Below are positions 15,948 to 25,216 of a DNA stretch of 53,653 bases, in pieces. Numbering within the stretch: the stretch's first letter is position 1; each line of letters opens with the position of its first letter. The stretch comes from Paraburkholderia unamae (GTDB lineage Bacteria; Pseudomonadota; Gammaproteobacteria; Burkholderiales; Burkholderiaceae): the NCBI RefSeq assembly GCF_003268775.1, contig NZ_QLSU01000052.1, forward strand, positions 1 to 53,653. The letters run 5' to 3'. The notes below the pieces were generated by a model. The model ran no database searches. It was not told the origin of the DNA and was given only the letters and a program-made list of their open reading frames with translations. The position numbers and the translations under genes were made by a program.

Positions 15948-16709
15948 TCAGCGCCCGCCAAGTGCGCGTGCCGCCTCGATTGCAAGCGGTGAGAAGCGCC
16001 GGACGAACGCCGCTTTAGTCCAGTCGGAACAAGAACCGGCAATGTGGACGGCGCCTAGCGGCCGGCCGTCACGATCGAGCACGGCGCTCGCAAGCGCCAG
16101 TTCTCCGAGCAGACTTTCTTCTTCTGCGACCGCGAAATTGCGTGATCGCGCTTCTTCGATCTTTTCCTTGATGCGGAGAAGATCGGTTTCCGTTTTCGTG
16201 GTCAACGGCGTGAGCGTGGAGCGGCTCAGAATGTCGTCGACTTGTGCGTCGTCCAGCTTCGATAGCATGGCGCGCCCGCCCGACGAGCAGAACGTCGGAA
16301 TGCGCCGGCCAATGAGCGTTGCATAGTACGTCTGTCGCTTCGACTGCCGGCGCAGCGCATAAATGATGTGCACGTCGTCGAACAGGCTCAGGTCGACGCG
16401 CTCGCCGGTTTCCTTCTGCAATTCCTCGAGGATCGGTGTGGCCCGTTCGATGAGCGTCGAATTGCGGAGGAAGTCAAAAGTGCGCGCGAGGATTTCCTTG
16501 CCCAGCACGAGGCCGCGTCCTCCGTCCGCCTTCTCCAGATAGCCCTTCAGCACGAGCGTATGCGCAAGACGCTGGCTCGCGCTGCGGTCCAGCCCGGTGA
16601 GATTGGCCAGTTCGCCGAGGCTTAGCGGTCCGCCCGTCGATGCAAACGCCTCCAGCAGATCGAGCCCACGCGCGAGCGACTGCACGTACAGGTTGTCCTT
16701 TGTTGCCAC
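15948..16709 (-). CDS. IclR-family transcriptional regulator
   Basis: A 253-residue regulator with an N-terminal winged helix (VQSLARGLDLLEAF, then LSLGELANLTGLDRSASQRLAHTLVLKGYL) and a C-terminal IclR effector-binding domain (RIPTFCSSGGRAMLS, and DRDGRPLGAVHIAG). The GTG at 16709 is chosen because a strong AGGAGGGCGT precedes it; an ATG at 16778 would add 23 residues that do not resemble the family. It is divergent from the amidase gene, and palindromic sequences lie in the shared promoter region. It probably represses or activates the amidase-transporter-deacetylase genes in response to a pathway intermediate. Confidence 0.9.
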   Translation of the reverse strand: MATKDNLYVQSLARGLDLLEAFASTGGPLSLGELANLTGLDRSASQRLAHTLVLKGYLEKADGGRGLVLGKEILARTFDFLRNSTLIERATPILEELQKETGERVDLSLFDDVHIIYALRRQSKRQTYYATLIGRRIPTFCSSGGRAMLSKLDDAQVDDILSRSTLTPLTTKTETDLLRIKEKIEEARSRNFAVAEEESLLGELALASAVLDRDGRPLGAVHIAGSCSDWTKAAFVRRFSPLAIEAARALGGR

Positions 16710-16778
16710 ACGCCCTCCTGCATCCTCACGGATATTTTTCCGGTTGCGAACGATTATAAAAAATGCCAAGATGGCCAT

Positions 16779-16811
16779 ATATCAATGCAACTGTATTGAT
16801 ATTTAATACAG
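16779..16811. promoter_or_regulatory. Two overlapping inverted repeats in the IclR-amidase divergent promoter
   Basis: ATATCAAT (16779-16786) pairs with ATTGATAT (16795-16802), spacer 8; CTGTATT (16791-16797) pairs with AATACAG (16805-16811), spacer 7. The two interleave in an AT-rich 198-bp gap between divergent starts. Such paired palindromes are typical of IclR-family operators; assignment to the adjacent IclR protein is inference. Confidence 0.6.
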
Positions 16812-16907
16812 GTGTCAAGCGAAAAAATCGACCGGCCGGACATCTGCTGACAGGCGTAACGCCACGCAGCCAGGTTCCGGCGATTCATACTGGCCCAACA
16901 CGACACA

Positions 16908-18353
16908 ATGCGAGACTACGAATACCTTGAACTGGATGGCGTTGCGCTTTCGGAATTGCTGGCAACCGGCGAGACATCTTCCGAAGCACTGCTGGCGTGC
17001 GCGATTAGCATTGCCAGGCAAACGAATCCCGCGCTGAACGCCATTTGTTATCCCGACTACGAAGCCAGCATGCAACTTGCGCGCGACTGGCGGCCGAGCG
17101 GTGCTTTTCGCGGCATTCCCTTTTTGCTCAAAGACTCGGGCTTAGCGTCGGCACGGCTGAATTCGAAGCTCGGCTCGTCGCTCTTCGACAGCATCCAGTA
17201 CAGTGCCGACTCGACGCTCGTGGCGCGCTTCGCGGATGCCGGGTTGATTTCGTTCGCCCGTACCACCGTGCCGGAGCTGTGCATGGCGCCAACTACGGAA
17301 GCCACGCAAAACGGCGGCCCAACGCGCAATCCGCATGATCATTCGCGATCCGCTGGCGGATCGAGTGGCGGCGCTGCGGCTGCCGTCGCGACCGGTATCG
17401 TTCCGGTTGCGCACGGCAGTGACGGCGCGGGCTCGATTCGCATTCCCTCGTCGTGCTGCGGCGTCTTCGGCCTGAAGCCTTCGCGGGGGCGCGTGCCGAT
17501 GGGTCCGTACCGTGGTGAAGGGTGGGCGGGTCTTGCGGCCGACGGCGTGATCAGCCGCACTGTTCGCGACACGGCGGCGGCGCTCGACGCCGTTTCCGGT
17601 TTCGAGCCGGGTGCGCCATACTGCGCGCCGCCACTCAGTCGGCCTTTGATCGATGCGGTGCACCGGCCGTTCGACCGCCCGCTGCGTATTGCCGTGTGGA
17701 AGGAGCCGCTGGACGGAATCGCGCTCGCTCCCGAGTGTGCTGCCGCTGTCGATGCGACCGCGCAACTCCTGCGCGATCTCGGCCACGAGGTCGAATATCG
17801 GCCGCCGCCCGCCGGTCTCGACTATGAAGATTTCGTTGCCGACCACATTCGCGTGCTTGCCGCGAACATCGTGCTGTCCGTCGACGCGCGGCTGAATGTG
17901 CTGGGACGCAAGCTCCGCGACGGCGACCTGGAGCCGGCGATTCTCGACGGGTACGAACTTGGAAAAAGCATTTCGGCCTCGCAGTACGCTGCCGCGGTGA
18001 CGCGGTTTCACTCGCTTGGCCGACTCCTCGATGAGCCGTTCGAGCACTACGACATCGTGCTGACCTCGACGCTCGCGCAACTGCCCGCAAGGCTCGGATC
18101 ACTGTCGATGAACGACTCCTTCACGTCGTTCCGGGCAAAGGTCGGCCGCTATTCCACCTATTTGGCAATCCTGAACGCATCCGGTCAGCCCGCCGCAAGC
18201 GTCCCGACATACTGGACAGAGAACGGCCTGCCGGTCGGTTCCCAACTCGTCGGCCGCTTTGGCCGCGAGGACCTGATCGTTCAGCTCGCGTCGCAGCTGG
18301 AATCCACGGGCACCTGGCAGCCAGCCCGGCGACGTCCCCAATTTAACGCATAA
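16908..18353 (+). CDS. Amidase (amidase-signature family)
   Basis: A 481-residue amidase-signature hydrolase. The Ser-cisSer-Lys triad can be placed as K75 (PFLLKDSG), S152 (in SAGGSSGG) and S176 (HGSDGAGSIRIPS). The family hydrolyses amide bonds; members include GatA, fatty acid amide hydrolases, nylon-oligomer and aryl-amide hydrolases. GatA is unlikely because gatB/gatC are absent and the neighbours are catabolic. It is followed 27 bp later by an MFS importer, with which it is probably co-transcribed under IclR control. No clear Shine-Dalgarno precedes the ATG at 16908. The substrate is not determined. Confidence 0.9.
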   Translation: MRDYEYLELDGVALSELLATGETSSEALLACAISIARQTNPALNAICYPDYEASMQLARDWRPSGAFRGIPFLLKDSGLASARLNSKLGSSLFDSIQYSADSTLVARFADAGLISFARTTVPELCMAPTTEATQNGGPTRNPHDHSRSAGGSSGGAAAAVATGIVPVAHGSDGAGSIRIPSSCCGVFGLKPSRGRVPMGPYRGEGWAGLAADGVISRTVRDTAAALDAVSGFEPGAPYCAPPLSRPLIDAVHRPFDRPLRIAVWKEPLDGIALAPECAAAVDATAQLLRDLGHEVEYRPPPAGLDYEDFVADHIRVLAANIVLSVDARLNVLGRKLRDGDLEPAILDGYELGKSISASQYAAAVTRFHSLGRLLDEPFEHYDIVLTSTLAQLPARLGSLSMNDSFTSFRAKVGRYSTYLAILNASGQPAASVPTYWTENGLPVGSQLVGRFGREDLIVQLASQLESTGTWQPARRRPQFNA

Positions 18354-18380
18354 GCAATGAATAACCGCTCAGAGGCAGCA

Positions 18381-19694
18381 ATGGCAAACAGTCTGACCAC
18401 CGCGCCCACCGTCGAAGCCGAAACCGGCGTGGAGAAGCTCGCCTATGCAAAGGTGACGCTGCGCTTGATTCCCTTGCTGTTCATCTGCTACGTCGCCGCG
18501 TATCTCGACCGCGTGAATGTCGGGTTCGCGAAGTTGCAAATGCTCTCGGACCTGCAGTTTAGCGAGACGGTCTATGGCCTTGGCGCCGGCATTTTCTTCA
18601 TCGGCTACGCGCTGTGCGAAGTGCCGAGCAATATCATTCTTCACAAGGTCGGCGCGCGCACATGGATCTCGCGCATCATGATTACGTGGGGCGTGCTGGC
18701 CGGCGCCATGGTGTTCGTGAAGACGCCAACGTCGTTCTATATCGTTCGCCTGCTCCTGGGCATTGCCGAGGCCGGCTTTCTGCCCGGTGTGGTTCACTAC
18801 CTGACCTACTGGTTTCCGAGCAGCAAGCGGGGCAAGGTCGCGGCGATCTTCTTCACGGCCATTCCGGCTTCCGGCGTGATCGGCGGGCCGCTGTCGGGCT
18901 GGATCATGCAGTCGATGAACGGTACGCACGGCCTGGCCGGCTGGCAATGGATGTTCGTGATCGAGGCGGTTCCATCTGTGCTCCTCGGTCTGCTCATCCT
19001 GTGGAAGCTGCCGAATCGCGTAGCCGACGCAAAGTGGCTCACGCAAGAGGAAAAGCACGCACTGCAAGGCGCAATCGACGCCGACGACGCACAGAAGTCG
19101 AGTATTCCCGTGAGCCGCATCTTCACGGACCGGCGTGTGCTTACGCTGATCGCAGTGTGTTATTGCATGGCCCTCGGCTCGTATGGAATCAGTTTCTGGC
19201 TGCCGTCGATCATCAAGGCCACAGGCATCAAGAGCTTGCTCGAAATCGGTGTGCTTTCGGCCATTCCTTCCGTGGCGGCCATTGTCGGCATGATCCTGTT
19301 CGGGCGTAGCGCCGACCAGCGCCGCGAAAGAAAATGGCATCTCGGGGCGGCGATCGCCATTGGGGGCGTTGGCATGCTGCTTAGCGTAGTCTTCAGCACG
19401 AATACGGCCGCGGCGCTTGCAGCACTATCCATTGCCTCAATTGGCGTATTTGCGGCGAACCCGCTGTTCTGGAGCTTGCCCACTGCATTCCTTTCCGGTG
19501 CGGGGGCGGCAGCAGCGGTCGCCTTCATCAACTGCACGACGAGCACGGCGGGCTTCGTGAGTCCCTATCTGATCGGCTGGATCAAGGAGACGACCGGCAG
19601 TACCAACGCCGCAATGCTGATTCTCGCCGCATGCAACGGCATTGGGCTGCTCATTCTCGCGACGTCGGTTCCGGCGAAGCTGGTCAATCGCTAG
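18381..19694 (+). CDS. MFS transporter, anion:cation symporter (ACS) family
   Basis: A 437-residue, 12-helix MFS protein. The N-terminal RLIPLLFICYVAAYLDRVNVGFAKLQM is characteristic of the ACS family (tartrate, phthalate, hexuronate and related organic-anion uptake), as are the GYALCEVPSN and RLLLGIAEAGFLPGVVHYLTYWFP motifs. It would import an organic anion by symport across the inner membrane. The ATG at 18381 has GAGG upstream; an ATG at 18357 would add eight residues. Position between amidase and deacetylase suggests that it imports their substrate. Confidence 0.92.
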   Translation: MANSLTTAPTVEAETGVEKLAYAKVTLRLIPLLFICYVAAYLDRVNVGFAKLQMLSDLQFSETVYGLGAGIFFIGYALCEVPSNIILHKVGARTWISRIMITWGVLAGAMVFVKTPTSFYIVRLLLGIAEAGFLPGVVHYLTYWFPSSKRGKVAAIFFTAIPASGVIGGPLSGWIMQSMNGTHGLAGWQWMFVIEAVPSVLLGLLILWKLPNRVADAKWLTQEEKHALQGAIDADDAQKSSIPVSRIFTDRRVLTLIAVCYCMALGSYGISFWLPSIIKATGIKSLLEIGVLSAIPSVAAIVGMILFGRSADQRRERKWHLGAAIAIGGVGMLLSVVFSTNTAAALAALSIASIGVFAANPLFWSLPTAFLSGAGAAAAVAFINCTTSTAGFVSPYLIGWIKETTGSTNAAMLILAACNGIGLLILATSVPAKLVNR

Positions 19695-19757
19695 CCGCTG
19701 TCATCGTCGCCATGCGAAGCCGCTGGCTATCGCTCAACAAGCCAACAGGAGTGCAAC

Positions 19758-20600
19758 ATGCCTTTGAAACTCCCCCAGGGAAAGAAGATCGCCGTGAACA
19801 TTGGCGTCGATTTCGACGGCCAATCGGTCTGGATGAATTCTTTCGGTCTCACTTCGCCAGGTTATCTGTCCCGTGGCGAGTTCTGCGCCGTTGTGGCAGC
19901 GCCGCGCCTGCTTGCAGAGTTGAAGCGATTCGACATCCCATCGACGTGGTTCACGCCGACGCATACGATGGAGACGTTTCCCGCGCAGTTCGATGCCGTG
20001 CTTGCACACGGGCACGAGATAGGCGCACACGGCTGCGTACACGAGAAGGTCGGCGGACTGACAGAGGAGGCCGAGCGGGCGCTGATGGAAAAGCAGTTGC
20101 GACTGCACGAGCGCATTGTCGGCAAGCGTCCGCGCGGCTACCGCTCGCCTTCGTGGGACCTCACCGAAAATACGCTGTCGATTCTCGAAGACAATGGTTT
20201 CGACTGGGATTCCTCTCTGATGGGCCGTGATTTCGAGCCCTACCGTCCGTGCAATGTCACACTGCGCGACGACGGTGGCAACGTGTTCGGGCCGCCGAGC
20301 ACGAGGATTCTGGAAATGCCGGTTTCGTGGCATCTCGACGATTTTCCCGCGATCGAATATGTGCCGCGGATGAACGCCGGCATGTCCGCGCCGGATGTCA
20401 TTCTCGGGCGGTGGATGGACCACTTCACCTATGCTTACGAAGAGGTTCCCAATGCGGCGGTGTTCTACACGCTGCATCCGCAGTCCATTGGCAAGGCGCC
20501 GTACATCCTGATGCTGCGCAGGCTGCTCGAGCGCATTTCGTCATACAGCGACGTCTGGTTCGCCACGATGAGCGAGATTCACGACTGTTGGGTCGATTGA
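19758..20600 (+). CDS. Polysaccharide-deacetylase (NodB-fold) family hydrolase
   Basis: A 280-residue cytosolic protein of carbohydrate esterase family 4 fold. The metal-binding pattern is present: D18 and D20 (GVDFD), then H91 and H95 (HGHEIGAHGCVHE), followed by the YRSPSWDLTE motif. No signal peptide is seen. Cytosolic members without an export signal include PuuE-type allantoinases and the HpPgdA-like group, which hydrolyse small amides rather than polysaccharides. In this cluster, removal of an acyl or formyl group from a small imported molecule is more plausible than wall modification (inference). The start has CAGGAG nine bases upstream. Confidence 0.88.
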   Translation: MPLKLPQGKKIAVNIGVDFDGQSVWMNSFGLTSPGYLSRGEFCAVVAAPRLLAELKRFDIPSTWFTPTHTMETFPAQFDAVLAHGHEIGAHGCVHEKVGGLTEEAERALMEKQLRLHERIVGKRPRGYRSPSWDLTENTLSILEDNGFDWDSSLMGRDFEPYRPCNVTLRDDGGNVFGPPSTRILEMPVSWHLDDFPAIEYVPRMNAGMSAPDVILGRWMDHFTYAYEEVPNAAVFYTLHPQSIGKAPYILMLRRLLERISSYSDVWFATMSEIHDCWVD

Positions 20601-20677
20601 ATTCGCGCACGGAAATCATCGGAAATTTTCTTTGACTTTCGATGGCGGTTGCCGCTATCGCTTTCAGGTATCAGAGC

Positions 20678-21439
20678 ATGAGAAGGTTCGAGGGACGTGT
20701 CATTGCCATCTCCGGCGCCGCTTCGGGTTTGGGCCGGGATCTGGCGCAGGCGTTCGCGCGCGAAGGGGCGCGAGAACTCTATCTTTTTGACATCGACATG
20801 GCAGGCTTGACGCAAACCGCCGCCACACTACCTGTCGAGGCAACGACCCGGGTTTGCGACGTTTCCAGTGAAGAGAGTGTCGAGTCGGCATGGCGCAACG
20901 TGCCGGCGGATGCGGGGCTGGACGTGCTCGTCACGGCAGCGGGAACCATAGGCGCGGGTTCCGCCATCGAAACGTGCAGCCTCGAAGAATGGGACCGCGT
21001 ATTCAATATCAACGTTCGCGGAACGTTTCTTATGGTCAGGCACGCCTTGCCGCTATTGAAAAGGAACAAGGGAAATATCGTCACGTTCAGCTCGACGGCG
21101 GGACTGGCCGGGAGCGGCACGCTGCCGGCGTATTCCGCGTCGAAAGGCGCGGTTGCGATGTTCACGCGAAGTCTTGCGCTGGCCTACGCGAAAGACGGCA
21201 TTCGCGCCAATAGTGTGTGCCCGGGCTCGATCGAAACGCCAATGCTGCAGGCCACGTTTGAAGCAGCGGGCGGCCCAGAAGCTGTGCAGGCCCGCAAGGC
21301 TGAGTATCTCAAACGCTATCCGCTGGGGCGCTTCGGCACACCGCGTGAAGTCACCGACGCCGCATTGTTTCTCGCAAGCGAGCAGGCGTCCTATACCACC
21401 GGCGTGTGTCTGCCCGTAGACGGAGGGCGACTGGCATGA
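20678..21439 (+). CDS. SDR-family oxidoreductase
   Basis: A 253-residue short-chain dehydrogenase/reductase with SGAASGLG at residues 12-19, FSSTAGLAGSG preceding the YSASK active-site pair, and a C-terminal LPVDGG motif. D35 (YLFDID) suggests NAD(H). The ATG at 20678 is chosen as the start of the conserved sequence; the frame is open from 20642. Its stop codon overlaps the start of the next SDR gene (ATGA), so the two are translationally coupled. Substrate unknown; the likely role is oxidation of a pathway intermediate. Confidence 0.87.
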   Translation: MRRFEGRVIAISGAASGLGRDLAQAFAREGARELYLFDIDMAGLTQTAATLPVEATTRVCDVSSEESVESAWRNVPADAGLDVLVTAAGTIGAGSAIETCSLEEWDRVFNINVRGTFLMVRHALPLLKRNKGNIVTFSSTAGLAGSGTLPAYSASKGAVAMFTRSLALAYAKDGIRANSVCPGSIETPMLQATFEAAGGPEAVQARKAEYLKRYPLGRFGTPREVTDAALFLASEQASYTTGVCLPVDGGRLA

Positions 21440-22170
21440 CGCAAGCAAATAAACGGCTCGCGCTCGTCACGGGCGGTAATCAGGGCATTGGGCTTGCGAC
21501 GGTGAAACGGCTGCTTGGGAGCGGCGTTCAGGTTCTTGCCGTTGACCTCGCTGACGACAACCTGCTGGATTTTCCGGTTCATCGCCTCGTGCTCGATCTG
21601 GCGGCAAGCGACGCGCCGGCCAGGATCGTCGACGCGATTACGACGCTCGGGTCCGGACTCGACATTCTCGTCAACAACGCAGGCGTTGGCGGCTCGAAGC
21701 GGCTGGCCGACAGCGATGACGCATTGATCGACCGTATCGTCGACATCAACCTTCGCGCTGTGCTGCGCCTGACGCGCGATTGTCTGCCGTTGATGAACAG
21801 TGGCGCGGCGATCGTCAATGTCGCGTCGGTGTTCGGTGAAGTCGGGTTTCCGGGCTCGACAGCGTATGCCGTCACGAAAGCGGGCATTTCCCAGTTCACG
21901 CGGCAGCTGGCCTCCGAGATTTCCGGCAAAGGCATTCGCGTGAACGCCGTTGCGCCCGGCCTGATTCGCACACCGATGACCGAGGCGCGGCTCGAACGAG
22001 ACGCGTCATACCGCGATGCGATGCTTGGCGCAACGCCCTTGCGCCGGGTGGGGCTTCCGGAAGACGTGGCTTCGGTCATCGGCTTTCTGGTCGGCGAAGA
22101 CGCCTCGTTCGTCAATGGCCAGGTCATTGCCGTCGACGGGGGCTGGTTGACCTGCCGCTACCTGGACTGA
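21436..22170 (+). CDS. SDR-family oxidoreductase
   Basis: A 244-residue short-chain dehydrogenase/reductase with TGGNQGIG at residues 12-19, NNAG, the YAVTK active-site pair and a C-terminal IAVDGGW. The acidic residue after the second strand (AVDLAD) again suggests NAD(H). The start ATG overlaps the stop of the preceding SDR and has GGAGGGCGACTGGC ahead of it. A GC-rich hairpin follows the gene (22198-22227). Confidence 0.88.
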   Translation: MTQANKRLALVTGGNQGIGLATVKRLLGSGVQVLAVDLADDNLLDFPVHRLVLDLAASDAPARIVDAITTLGSGLDILVNNAGVGGSKRLADSDDALIDRIVDINLRAVLRLTRDCLPLMNSGAAIVNVASVFGEVGFPGSTAYAVTKAGISQFTRQLASEISGKGIRVNAVAPGLIRTPMTEARLERDASYRDAMLGATPLRRVGLPEDVASVIGFLVGEDASFVNGQVIAVDGGWLTCRYLD

Positions 22171-22197
22171 CACCCCCCGCTAGCCGACGTTTTTCCT

Positions 22198-22227
22198 GAC
22201 GCGCGGACGCTGTTTCGCCCGCGCGTC
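22198..22227 (+). terminator. GC-rich hairpin downstream of the SDR pair
   Basis: GACGCGCGG (22198-22206) pairs with CCGCGCGTC (22219-22227) over a 12-nt loop. There is no T-tract after it, so it may be a weak or Rho-assisted terminator or an mRNA stabiliser. Confidence 0.4.
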
Positions 22228-22280
22228 GCCGGTTGACTTCCTGATGACGTTATTTTCCCGCTTCTCAGTGCGGCAGGGTG

Positions 22281-22313
22281 TATTAGCTCGTCTATCAATA
22301 AGGATAGCTAATA
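22281..22313. promoter_or_regulatory. Nested inverted repeat upstream of the second porin
   Basis: TATTAGCT (22281-22288) pairs with AGCTAATA (22306-22313), and within it CTATC (22292-22296) pairs with GATAG (22303-22307). It lies about 40 bp before the porin start, in the region expected for a promoter/operator. Its arms differ from the IclR-region palindromes. Confidence 0.45.
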
Positions 22314-22351
22314 GAAACGAAAAAATGTACTAAAACCATAAAGGACTACAG

Positions 22352-23587
22352 ATGGAAATTAAAAAGAAAGACATGATCGTCAGGGCCGGGAAGCTGGCTT
22401 TGATCTCGGGGATCGCCGTCCTCGATATGACGGGCGCCAGGGCGCAGACATCGCTGACGATGTTTGGGGTGGTCGACAACGGCATCATCTACCAGAACAG
22501 CCAGACCACGCTTGGCTCCAATTCGGGCGGTCGGTCGAACGTGAAGCTTTCGGCTGGAAACTGGCTGGGTAGCCGCTGGGGTTTCAAGGGGAGCGAGGAA
22601 TTAGGCGGCGGCACGAAGGCGATCTTCACGCTCGAATCGCGTTTCAATACCAACACGGGTGGTGGCCAGTTCACGAATGCAGCATTCGGAGGGCAGGGAT
22701 TCGTTGGCGTGACGAATCCGTTATACGGTACGCTCACCGCGGGGCGGCAGTACACACCGTATTACACGTTGCTCTATGCGTTTGGTCCGACGCCTTGGTT
22801 GTCTGGCGAAACGGGGGCGCACCCGGGCGATATTGACGGTCTCGATTCCGGGTATCGTGTGAATAATTCGCTGGTGTATACGTCCCCCGTCTTCGCGGGA
22901 TTTACGGTTGGCGCTTCATATGCGTTGAGCGGCGTGCCGGGTACGCTCACGCGTGGTTCAACGTGGAGCCTCGCGGCCCAGTACGTGCGAGGCCCGGTCT
23001 CGCTCGCGGCGGGCTTTGAGCGCTTCAGCAATTCGAACCTGGGCGGTGGCGCGTGGGGTGCGGATTCAACGGCGACAACCGGTGGTCAGCCAGGAGTGTC
23101 GGCGCTGACCAACGGCTACCAGACCAACGCGGCGCAGCAACGCATCGCAGTGACAGGCGCCTATGCGATTTCCAGTGCTTTCGACATGTCATTTTCCTAT
23201 TCGAACGTCCAGTATGTGCCCGGGATCAATTCGTCGTTTCACGACCTGGCAGTCTTCAACACAGTGGGTACGGTCGGTCACTGGCACGCCGGCCCCGCAC
23301 TGGACGTGGGGGGAGGCTACAGCTATACGTGGACGAGCAAGGCGAACGGTATTGAGAATCCCGCCCAGTATCATCAGGTCAGTCTGGCCGAATCGTATGC
23401 ATTGTCGAAGAGGACGACACTCTATTTTCTTCAGGCATGGCAGCGCGCGAGCGGACAGACGCTGGGCACCGCAGGAGCAGGCGACGTGATCAACGCCACG
23501 GCGACCATCGGCGATGGGTTCCAGTCGGCTCCCGCGTCGGGGCGCACGCAGATTGCCGCGGGTATGGGAATTGCCCACAGGTTCTAG
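22352..23587 (+). CDS. Burkholderia-type outer-membrane porin
   Basis: A 411-residue general porin: signal peptide (basic MEIKKKDMIVRAGK, hydrophobic core, cleavage after ARA or AQA), opening strand LTMFGVVDNGI, the GFKGSEELGGGTKAIFTLESRF turn, and a C-terminal strand ending GIAHRF. It is longer than the porin at 14224 and clearly distinct from it. AAAGGA lies ten bases before the ATG at 22352; a start at the next ATG (22373) is possible. It probably serves uptake of the substrate of the amidase/deacetylase locus. Confidence 0.92.
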   Translation: MEIKKKDMIVRAGKLALISGIAVLDMTGARAQTSLTMFGVVDNGIIYQNSQTTLGSNSGGRSNVKLSAGNWLGSRWGFKGSEELGGGTKAIFTLESRFNTNTGGGQFTNAAFGGQGFVGVTNPLYGTLTAGRQYTPYYTLLYAFGPTPWLSGETGAHPGDIDGLDSGYRVNNSLVYTSPVFAGFTVGASYALSGVPGTLTRGSTWSLAAQYVRGPVSLAAGFERFSNSNLGGGAWGADSTATTGGQPGVSALTNGYQTNAAQQRIAVTGAYAISSAFDMSFSYSNVQYVPGINSSFHDLAVFNTVGTVGHWHAGPALDVGGGYSYTWTSKANGIENPAQYHQVSLAESYALSKRTTLYFLQAWQRASGQTLGTAGAGDVINATATIGDGFQSAPASGRTQIAAGMGIAHRF

Positions 23588-23640
23588 ACGCGCGGAGTTG
23601 CCATCGCGCGAGCGAGCTTCGGTAACGCGGTGTTCGGGAA

Positions 23641-23667
23641 TAGATGCGTGCATCTCCCACGCATCTA
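23641..23667 (+). terminator. Hairpin downstream of the porin
   Basis: A perfect 10-bp stem, TAGATGCGTG (23641-23650) with CACGCATCTA (23658-23667), 7-nt loop, about 55 bp after the porin stop. No T-tract follows. The remaining 230 bp to 23899 contain no supported gene and mark the transition from the metabolic region to the defence genes. Confidence 0.5.
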
Positions 23668-23899
23668 TCTGACCGCATTCGCAGGTTCCCCAACTCAATA
23701 CGTCGGGAAATACGGGATTGGATCTGTGCCAGAGCGACAGCGTGGACTAACGACGTCGACGTTACGAAGTTTGCGGTGGTGCTGTCGCGCGGCGTGTTGC
23801 CGCCCTCGTGAAGCTCCCGGCAGCGTGGCTCGTTTTGGACGTTGGTCGCAGCACGGCAGTCTTGGCGTGTTAAGGGCGATCCACTCGACGGGCCGCTTT

Positions 23900-25216
23900 C
23901 TAGAAAGCCAGACGCTCCTCGGTGGTGGTAAGGAAGAGCGCATTCCTCAGGCGTGCCACAAGATCCTTCCCGTTGGCCACGTCGACGCTGGCTGTCTCGA
24001 TGACCGTCTGCTGACCCGTGATCTGGAACTTCGCCTGAATGCCCTCATTGCCGCCAAGCCCTTCGTAATGGGGATAGAGCAGGGTCAGCCGGGGGGCCTT
24101 GTAGAGATGGGCGTAAGCCATCATCTGGTAGACGTCTCCTTGTGAAACGCCCTGCTTCGGATCATCGATCCGCGAGGATATGCGTTTCCATTTCGTGTCG
24201 ATCACATGGGTAACCTGTCCCGCGCGCCAGATCAGTATGTCAGGCCTGGTCTGGAACACGGCACGCGCATCCTCCAGCGAAGTAAGACAGAACAGGCGCC
24301 CACCTTGCAGAGTTACGCGGAACTCCGTCCCGGCGAGAGCGCGCAAGACCAATCGACCCACATACTCTTCGAAAAGCGCGCTCATCTCAAAAAGGAGCGC
24401 CGAGCCTTGCCCTGAGCCACCGCTAGTCGTCTGGTATTGGTTCCGGAGGAACAGTTGTGCCATGCCGAACAGGTCCTGCCACGCGCGGTTGGTCCGATCG
24501 ATGACGACCTCTGCCCAGTTTAGGGCCGGTGCCGGAACATCCGTGATATCGGCATAAACGAAGGCCAACTCACGCAGACGCTGCTGGTTCGTCGCATTCC
24601 GAGAAATCTTGAACAGGTGCGAGACGGCTGCCTTCGTGATGCGATTGAGCGCGATGTCTTCCGACAGATCGTCGAACCGGCAGGCAAGGCGTGCCGGGTT
24701 AGCCGCGTGGCGGGTGAATTGACGTGGCACATTGAGTGTGCCGCGTAGGGTTGAAAGGTCGTCCTCGTGGCCGAGATAGCGACGGGGTATGCCTCGACGG
24801 AGCGTTTCGGTCAGCTTGTCACAAAATATTCGGATCAGGATTTCGAGAAGCGTCTCGCGCTGCCAGTCGAGTTCCGTAATCCGTCCCGTCTCGATTTTCA
24901 GATCCAGCGCAACGGCGAGCATATGGACCAGGCGCTTGCGGATGGCAGCATTCTGACGCTCAGCGCCTTCCCCCAATGCAATGTCGATCTTAGGAAGGAT
25001 CTCGAGGTTGCAGTCCTGCGTAGCAAGAACACCAACCACACCGCGAGCCCGCAACTCGTGCCGTCGATCCTCCAACACTCCATTGCCGCCCCGGCCAGCG
25101 AAAGGCGAAGTCTTGGCCAGTGCCACTAGCCGACTGGCCATATGTGGTGAAATGCAGCCCTCCACATCGCCATGGGGCAGTGTCTCCCACTCGCGGAGAG
25201 TGTAGGATGGCTTCAA
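23900..25216 (-). CDS. mcrC: McrC-like restriction endonuclease subunit
   Basis: A 438-residue McrC-family protein, the nuclease partner of the McrB motor. The central and C-terminal parts show family character (RRYLGHEDDLSTLRGTLN; LLFEMSALFEEYVGRLV), and the PD-(D/E)XK core is readable as TRPDILIWR followed by THVIDTKWKR. With McrB it would cleave modified (methylated or otherwise altered) DNA. The start is a TTG at 25216 overlapping the McrB stop codon (TTGA), with GGAG and GAGG just upstream in the McrB coding end; no better in-frame ATG exists before residue 26. Translational coupling to McrB is clear. Confidence 0.88.
   Translation of the reverse strand: MKPSYTLREWETLPHGDVEGCISPHMASRLVALAKTSPFAGRGGNGVLEDRRHELRARGVVGVLATQDCNLEILPKIDIALGEGAERQNAAIRKRLVHMLAVALDLKIETGRITELDWQRETLLEILIRIFCDKLTETLRRGIPRRYLGHEDDLSTLRGTLNVPRQFTRHAANPARLACRFDDLSEDIALNRITKAAVSHLFKISRNATNQQRLRELAFVYADITDVPAPALNWAEVVIDRTNRAWQDLFGMAQLFLRNQYQTTSGGSGQGSALLFEMSALFEEYVGRLVLRALAGTEFRVTLQGGRLFCLTSLEDARAVFQTRPDILIWRAGQVTHVIDTKWKRISSRIDDPKQGVSQGDVYQMMAYAHLYKAPRLTLLYPHYEGLGGNEGIQAKFQITGQQTVIETASVDVANGKDLVARLRNALFLTTTEERLAF

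Noticed and set aside
16908..18353. Amidase as GatA of the tRNA-dependent amidotransferase
   Set aside because: No gatB or gatC nearby and catabolic neighbours; the sequence around the nucleophile fits general amidases.
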